A stretch of 64,000 bases of DNA from Martinezella lusitana (GTDB taxonomy: Bacteria; Pseudomonadota; Alphaproteobacteria; Rhizobiales; Rhizobiaceae), in NCBI RefSeq assembly GCF_900094565.1, contig NZ_FMAF01000018.1:52600-116599 (forward strand), in the 5' to 3' direction. Positions 60,747 to 64,000 of this stretch are shown here, piece after piece. A program made the position numbers and the translations under genes. The notes beneath the pieces were generated by a model. The model saw only the letters and a list, made by a program, of their open reading frames with translations, was not told where the DNA came from and made no database searches. Each line of letters starts with the position of its first letter. The first letter of the stretch is position 1.

Positions 60747-60766
60747 GGATACTCATTATACCACTT
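60747..60766. promoter_or_regulatory. Candidate operator upstream of the RuBisCO-like gene
   Basis: GGATACTCATTATACCACTT combines ATACTCATT with CATTATACCACTT. Both words recur at 63450-63475 before the ApnO-like gene. The pattern TGGTATAATGAGTATC on the other strand fits NanR/FadR-type sites (TGGTAT half). Binding by the local GntR protein is inferred. Confidence 0.5.
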
Positions 60767-60817
60767 CACCAGTTTACGCCACGCGAAAATCGTCGGCGAA
60801 AGGAGCAGTCAGTCCCT

Positions 60818-62077
60818 ATGACCATCACCATCACCTACCGTATCGAAACGTCAGGCAGCATCGAGGCGATGGCCCGCAAGATTGCCAGCGATCAATCGAC
60901 CGGCACGTTCGTGGCGGTGCCTGGCGAGACGGAAGAGCTCAAATCGCGGGTGGCCGCCCGCGTCACGGCGATCCGCCCGCTTGCCGACGCCGAGCGACCG
61001 ACATGGCCGGAAGCTGCCGAAGGTCACGGCCGCATCCGCCGTGCCGATGTCGATATCGCCTTTCCGCTCGACGCGATCGGCACCGATCTTTCGGCGTTGA
61101 TGACCATCACCATCGGCGGCGTCTACTCGATCAAGGGCATGACCGGCATCCGCGTCGTCGACATGAAGCTGCCGCAAGCCTTTCGCGACGCTCATCCAGG
61201 CCCGCAATTCGGCGTTGCCGGCAGCCTGCGGCTGACCGGCGTCAGCGGTCGTCCGATCATCGGCACCATCGTCAAGCCGGCACTCGGCCTGCGGCCGAAG
61301 GAAACGGCTGACCTGGTCGCCGAATTGATCGGCTCGGGCGTCGATTTCATCAAGGACGACGAGAAGCTGATGAGCCCCGCCTACTCGCCGCTAAAAGAGC
61401 GCGTCGAGGCGATCATGCCGCTCATCCTCGATCACGAGCAGAAGACCGGCAAGAAGGTGATGTACGCCTTCGGCATTTCGCACGCCGATCCCGACGAGAT
61501 GATGCGCAACCATGATCTCGTGTTGAAGGCCGGCGGCAATTGCGCCGTTGTCAACATCAATTCCATCGGCTTCGGCGGCATGAGCTTCCTGCGCAAGCGC
61601 TCCGGCCTGGTGCTGCACGCGCATCGCAACGGCTGGGACGTCTTAACCCGGCACCCCGGCGCCGGCATGGATTTCAAGGTCTATCAGCAGTTCTGGCGTC
61701 TGCTCGGCGTCGACCAGTTCCAGATCAATGGCATCAGGGTCAAATATTGGGAGCCCGACGACAGTTTCGTCGAATCCTTCAAGGCCATCAGCACGCCGCT
61801 CTTCGATCCATCCGACTGTCCGCTCCCTGTGGCGGGTTCCGGTCAGTGGGGAGGCCAGGCTCCGGAGACCTATCGGCGCACCGGCCGGACCACGGATCTT
61901 CTCTATCTTTGCGGCGGTGGCATTGTCAGCCATCCGTTCGGGCCTGCGGCCGGCGTTAGGGCCATCCAGCAGGCCTGGCAGGCAGCTGTTGCTGACGTCC
62001 CGCTTGATGATTACGCCAAGAACCATCCGGAGCTTGCCGCCTCGATCGCAAAATTCAGTGACGGCAAGGACGCCTGA
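60818..62077 (+). CDS. RuBisCO-like protein, likely 3-oxo-isoapionate-4-phosphate decarboxylase/transcarboxylase (OiaX/OiaT type)
   Basis: This 419-residue form IV RuBisCO-like protein keeps the carbamylation triad: FIKDDEKLM with Lys at about 179, Asp 181 and Glu 182. The active-site Lys word GTIVKPALGL is also kept. The loop-6 region reads FQINGIRVKYWEP and lacks the canonical GKLEG, so it is not a CO2-fixing RuBisCO. The ATG at 60818 has AGGAG about 12 bases upstream. A DUF1537 kinase and an ApnO-like enzyme follow, matching the D-apionate pathway gene set in rhizobia. Which of the two RLP activities it has cannot be told from sequence. Confidence 0.85.
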   Translation: MTITITYRIETSGSIEAMARKIASDQSTGTFVAVPGETEELKSRVAARVTAIRPLADAERPTWPEAAEGHGRIRRADVDIAFPLDAIGTDLSALMTITIGGVYSIKGMTGIRVVDMKLPQAFRDAHPGPQFGVAGSLRLTGVSGRPIIGTIVKPALGLRPKETADLVAELIGSGVDFIKDDEKLMSPAYSPLKERVEAIMPLILDHEQKTGKKVMYAFGISHADPDEMMRNHDLVLKAGGNCAVVNINSIGFGGMSFLRKRSGLVLHAHRNGWDVLTRHPGAGMDFKVYQQFWRLLGVDQFQINGIRVKYWEPDDSFVESFKAISTPLFDPSDCPLPVAGSGQWGGQAPETYRRTGRTTDLLYLCGGGIVSHPFGPAAGVRAIQQAWQAAVADVPLDDYAKNHPELAASIAKFSDGKDA

Positions 62078-62082
62078 CAGCA

Positions 62083-63417
62083 ATGCCCAATCTTCTTCTC
62101 AGCTATTATGGCGACGACTTCACCGGCTCGACCGATGTCATGGAGGCGCTTGCTTCCAACGGTGTCCCGACCGTGCTGTTTCTCGGCATTCCGAGCGCAG
62201 CCATGCTGGAGCGTTTCAAGGATTGCCGCGCCATCGGTGTCGCAGGCACCAGCCGCAGCGAGACGCCGGAATGGATGGACGAGCATCTGACGCCGGCGTT
62301 CGCATGGCTGAAAAGCCAGGGCGCCGGGATCTGCCACTACAAGGTCTGCTCAACCTTCGATTCCAGTCCGAAGGTCGGGAATATCGGCAGGGCGATCGAG
62401 ATCGGAAAGATGCTCTTCAACCAGCCTGTCGTACCGGTCATCGTTGGCGCGCCGCAGCTCAAACGCTATACAGCCTTCGGTCACCTCTTTGCCGCCTATC
62501 AAGGCCGGGTCTTCCGCATCGACCGCCATCCGGTGATGAGCCGGCATCCGGTCACGCCGATGGACGAGGCTGATCTTGCCGTGCATCTGAGTAAGCAGAC
62601 CTCCCTCCCCGTCAGCCTTGCTGATCTCGTGACCATCGTGGCGGCAGACGCGGACGAGCGGATCGACAGGCTTGTGAAGGGAGATGACGGCATCCTCCTC
62701 ATGGATGTTGACAGCACGGAAACGCAGGCAGCCGCAGGCCGTCAGCTATGGCGCCTTAAAAACAAGGGCGGCTCCTTCGTCGCCGGCTCCTCAGGCGTCG
62801 AATATGCCCTTCTGAACGCCTGGCGCGACGAAGGATTGATCGGACCGAAGCCGGACTTCCAGCAGCCTGGCAAAGTCGAACGTCTCGCGGTCGTCTCCGG
62901 CAGCGTATCGCCGACGACCGAACGCCAGATCCGCCGCGCGGTGGCCGACGGCTTCGACGGTATCGACGTCGATCCGCTTGAGCTGGTCGGCGAAGACGCC
63001 GAACACGCCCTGGAGAAGGCAGCCAATGCCGGCATTGCGAGCCTGAAGGAAGGCCGCAGCGTCATTCTCCATACGGCACTTGGCCCCTCGGCCGACCGGG
63101 GCGGCGATATCGATCGAATTCCCGGCGCGCGGCACCGCCTCGGGCAGGCCCTCGGCATTCTTCTACGGCGGCTGATCGAACAGGAAGGTCTCGGCCGTGC
63201 CGTCATCGCCGGCGGCGATACGTCAAGCCACGCATTGCAAGAACTGCGCGTCGATGCACTGACCACCTTGCTGCCATTGCCGCAGACGCCGGGATCGCCG
63301 CTCTGCACTGCGCACGGCAACCACGCACCGACCAACGGTCTGCAGATCGCACTCAAGGGCGGCCAAGTCGGAACCGATGATTACTTTGCGCAGATCCGCG
63401 ATGGGAGAAGCTCGTAG
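62083..63417 (+). CDS. oiaK: DUF1537 four-carbon acid sugar kinase, likely 3-oxo-isoapionate kinase (OiaK)
   Basis: A 444-residue kinase. The N-terminal domain opens LLSYYGDDFTGSTDVMEALA, the DDxTGS substrate motif of DUF1537 enzymes, followed by GTSRS and YKVCSTFDSSPKVGNIG. The C-terminal nucleotide-binding domain shows LAVVSGSVSPTTERQI and VIAGGDTSSHALQEL, and the late GNHAPTNGLQIALKGGQVG. It starts 5 bases after the RLP stop. DUF1537 kinases phosphorylate sugar acids; pairing with an RLP and an oxidoisomerase points to 3-oxo-isoapionate. The substrate is inferred from context. Confidence 0.85.
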   Translation: MPNLLLSYYGDDFTGSTDVMEALASNGVPTVLFLGIPSAAMLERFKDCRAIGVAGTSRSETPEWMDEHLTPAFAWLKSQGAGICHYKVCSTFDSSPKVGNIGRAIEIGKMLFNQPVVPVIVGAPQLKRYTAFGHLFAAYQGRVFRIDRHPVMSRHPVTPMDEADLAVHLSKQTSLPVSLADLVTIVAADADERIDRLVKGDDGILLMDVDSTETQAAAGRQLWRLKNKGGSFVAGSSGVEYALLNAWRDEGLIGPKPDFQQPGKVERLAVVSGSVSPTTERQIRRAVADGFDGIDVDPLELVGEDAEHALEKAANAGIASLKEGRSVILHTALGPSADRGGDIDRIPGARHRLGQALGILLRRLIEQEGLGRAVIAGGDTSSHALQELRVDALTTLLPLPQTPGSPLCTAHGNHAPTNGLQIALKGGQVGTDDYFAQIRDGRSS

Positions 63418-63449
63418 CCCGCATGCCATTTTTTGACTTAACAAATGGC

Positions 63450-63484
63450 ATACTCATTGACTCATCATACCACTTACGATACCA
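63450..63484. promoter_or_regulatory. Candidate operator upstream of the ApnO-like gene
   Basis: ATACTCATT (63450-63458) and CATCATACCACTT (63463-63475) repeat the words in the RLP promoter, here separated rather than overlapping, followed by GATACCA. Two regions in one operon sharing these words suggest a single regulator and an internal promoter before the ApnO-like gene. Confidence 0.45.
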
Positions 63485-63511
63485 CGCCTTGAAAGCAAAC
63501 GAGGTATTATC

Positions 63512-64000
63512 ATGACTGCAATTGCTCTTTTCGGCGCTGGCGGCAAAATGGGCTACCGGCTCGCCAAGAATCTGAAAGGCTCGCGTTTCGACGTGCGCCA
63601 CGTCGAGGTCGGCGACGCCGGCAAAGCGCGGCTGAAGAATGACCTTGCCATCGATTGCGTACCGGCGGACGCAGCACTCGACGGCGCCGATGTGGTCATT
63701 CTTGCCGTTCCGGATACGGCGATCGGCAAGGTCGCCGCCGGCATCGTCGACAAGCTCAAGCCAGGAACGATGGTCGTCGCTCTCGACGCCGCCGCTCCCT
63801 TTGCAGGCCATCTGCCGCAGCGCGAGGATCTCACTTATTTCGTCACCCATCCATGCCACCCGCCGATCTTCAACGACGAGACGGACATGCAGGCCAAGAA
63901 GGACCATTTCGGTGGCCTGTTTGCCAAGCAGCACATCGTCTCGGCCCTGATGCAGGGGCCGGAGACCGCCTATGCGCTCGGCGAGGAAATCGCCAAGGTC
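63512..64000 (+). CDS. D-apionate oxidoisomerase (ApnO)-like protein, N-terminal part
   Basis: The first 163 codons are visible before the right edge. The N-terminus is a Rossmann fold, MTAIALFGAGGKMGYRLAKN, with AGGKMG as cofactor loop. DVVILAVPDTAIGKVAAGIV, LDAAAPFAGHLPQ and YFVTHPCHPPIFNDETD follow; the HPCHPP word is characteristic of the group that includes ApnO. The ATG at 63512 has GAGG upstream. Family role: NAD-linked oxidation and isomerisation of D-apionate to 3-oxo-isoapionate, feeding the kinase and RLP upstream. The C-terminal domain is outside the window. Confidence 0.8.
   Translation, partial: MTAIALFGAGGKMGYRLAKNLKGSRFDVRHVEVGDAGKARLKNDLAIDCVPADAALDGADVVILAVPDTAIGKVAAGIVDKLKPGTMVVALDAAAPFAGHLPQREDLTYFVTHPCHPPIFNDETDMQAKKDHFGGLFAKQHIVSALMQGPETAYALGEEIAKV

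Noticed and set aside
60818..62077. Genuine CO2-fixing RuBisCO
   Set aside because: Loop-6 and other large-subunit words are altered and no phosphoribulokinase or small subunit is present; this is a form IV RuBisCO-like protein.
1..64000. Insertion sequences, prophage, tRNA or rRNA genes
   Set aside because: No transposase, integrase, terminal repeats, phage structural genes or recognisable stable RNA genes were found by reading.

Overview
This window looks like a chromosome or chromid segment of an alphaproteobacterium of the Rhizobiaceae, most likely Rhizobium. It is GC-rich and densely coded. It carries dctA divergent from dctBD, many ABC importers with GntR, AraC and Lrp regulators, a TPP-riboswitch thi operon, two DUF1127 proteins and an alpha-r14/CcsR-type anti-Shine-Dalgarno RNA array. 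No rRNA, tRNA, CRISPR, insertion sequence or prophage was recognised. This taxonomic reading is inference from gene content.

Layout. 0-1.2 kb: end of a MalFGK-type sugar importer. 1.4-5.5 kb: a DUF2278 protein, then an M24 peptidase, an FCD GntR regulator and a DapA-family lyase, with a shared palindrome TGTCGACAG near two promoters. 5.7-8 kb: small DUF1127 and Cys-rich proteins, an AraC regulator and a secreted Spy-like protein. 8.3-15.5 kb: a NodT/MacA/MacB tripartite exporter with a convergent two-component system. 15.7-16.5 kb: a decayed gene with two in-frame amber codons, and a small HTH protein.

16.8-38.7 kb is a large amine/amino-acid catabolic region. It holds two related tandem-GNAT proteins, an ArgE-like deacetylase, a GhrA-like reductase, a cupin, two aldehyde dehydrogenases, a tartrate/malate dehydrogenase-like enzyme and a TetR-RidA pair with three identical-pattern operators. 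It also holds two DadA/PuuB-type flavin oxidases, two type II haloacid dehalogenase-like proteins, a class III transaminase, a complete oligopeptide-type ABC importer and an Lrp regulator. The genes suggest import, transamination or oxidation to a semialdehyde, and oxidation to an acid; the substrate cannot be read from sequence.

38.7-44.1 kb: a membrane-anchored AraC regulator divergent from a DevBCA-like exporter. 44.1-49.7 kb: a Nudix hydrolase and the C4-dicarboxylate system, with a visible sigma-54 promoter and upstream DctD-type inverted repeats. 49.7-52.5 kb: an unassigned PLP enzyme and a YghU-type glutathione transferase. 52.6-53.1 kb: a DUF1127 gene followed by five hairpins, each displaying a CCUCCUCCC-type loop. 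53.3-56.5 kb: TPP riboswitch, thiM-thiE-thiD and an overlapping SDR. 56.5-59.8 kb: GST, PHB depolymerase, UppP and a small membrane protein. 59.9-64 kb: a GntR regulator, a RuBisCO-like protein, a DUF1537 kinase and the start of an ApnO-like oxidoisomerase, which together resemble D-apionate catabolism.

The most notable item is the five-hairpin anti-Shine-Dalgarno RNA array at 52.6-52.9 kb.
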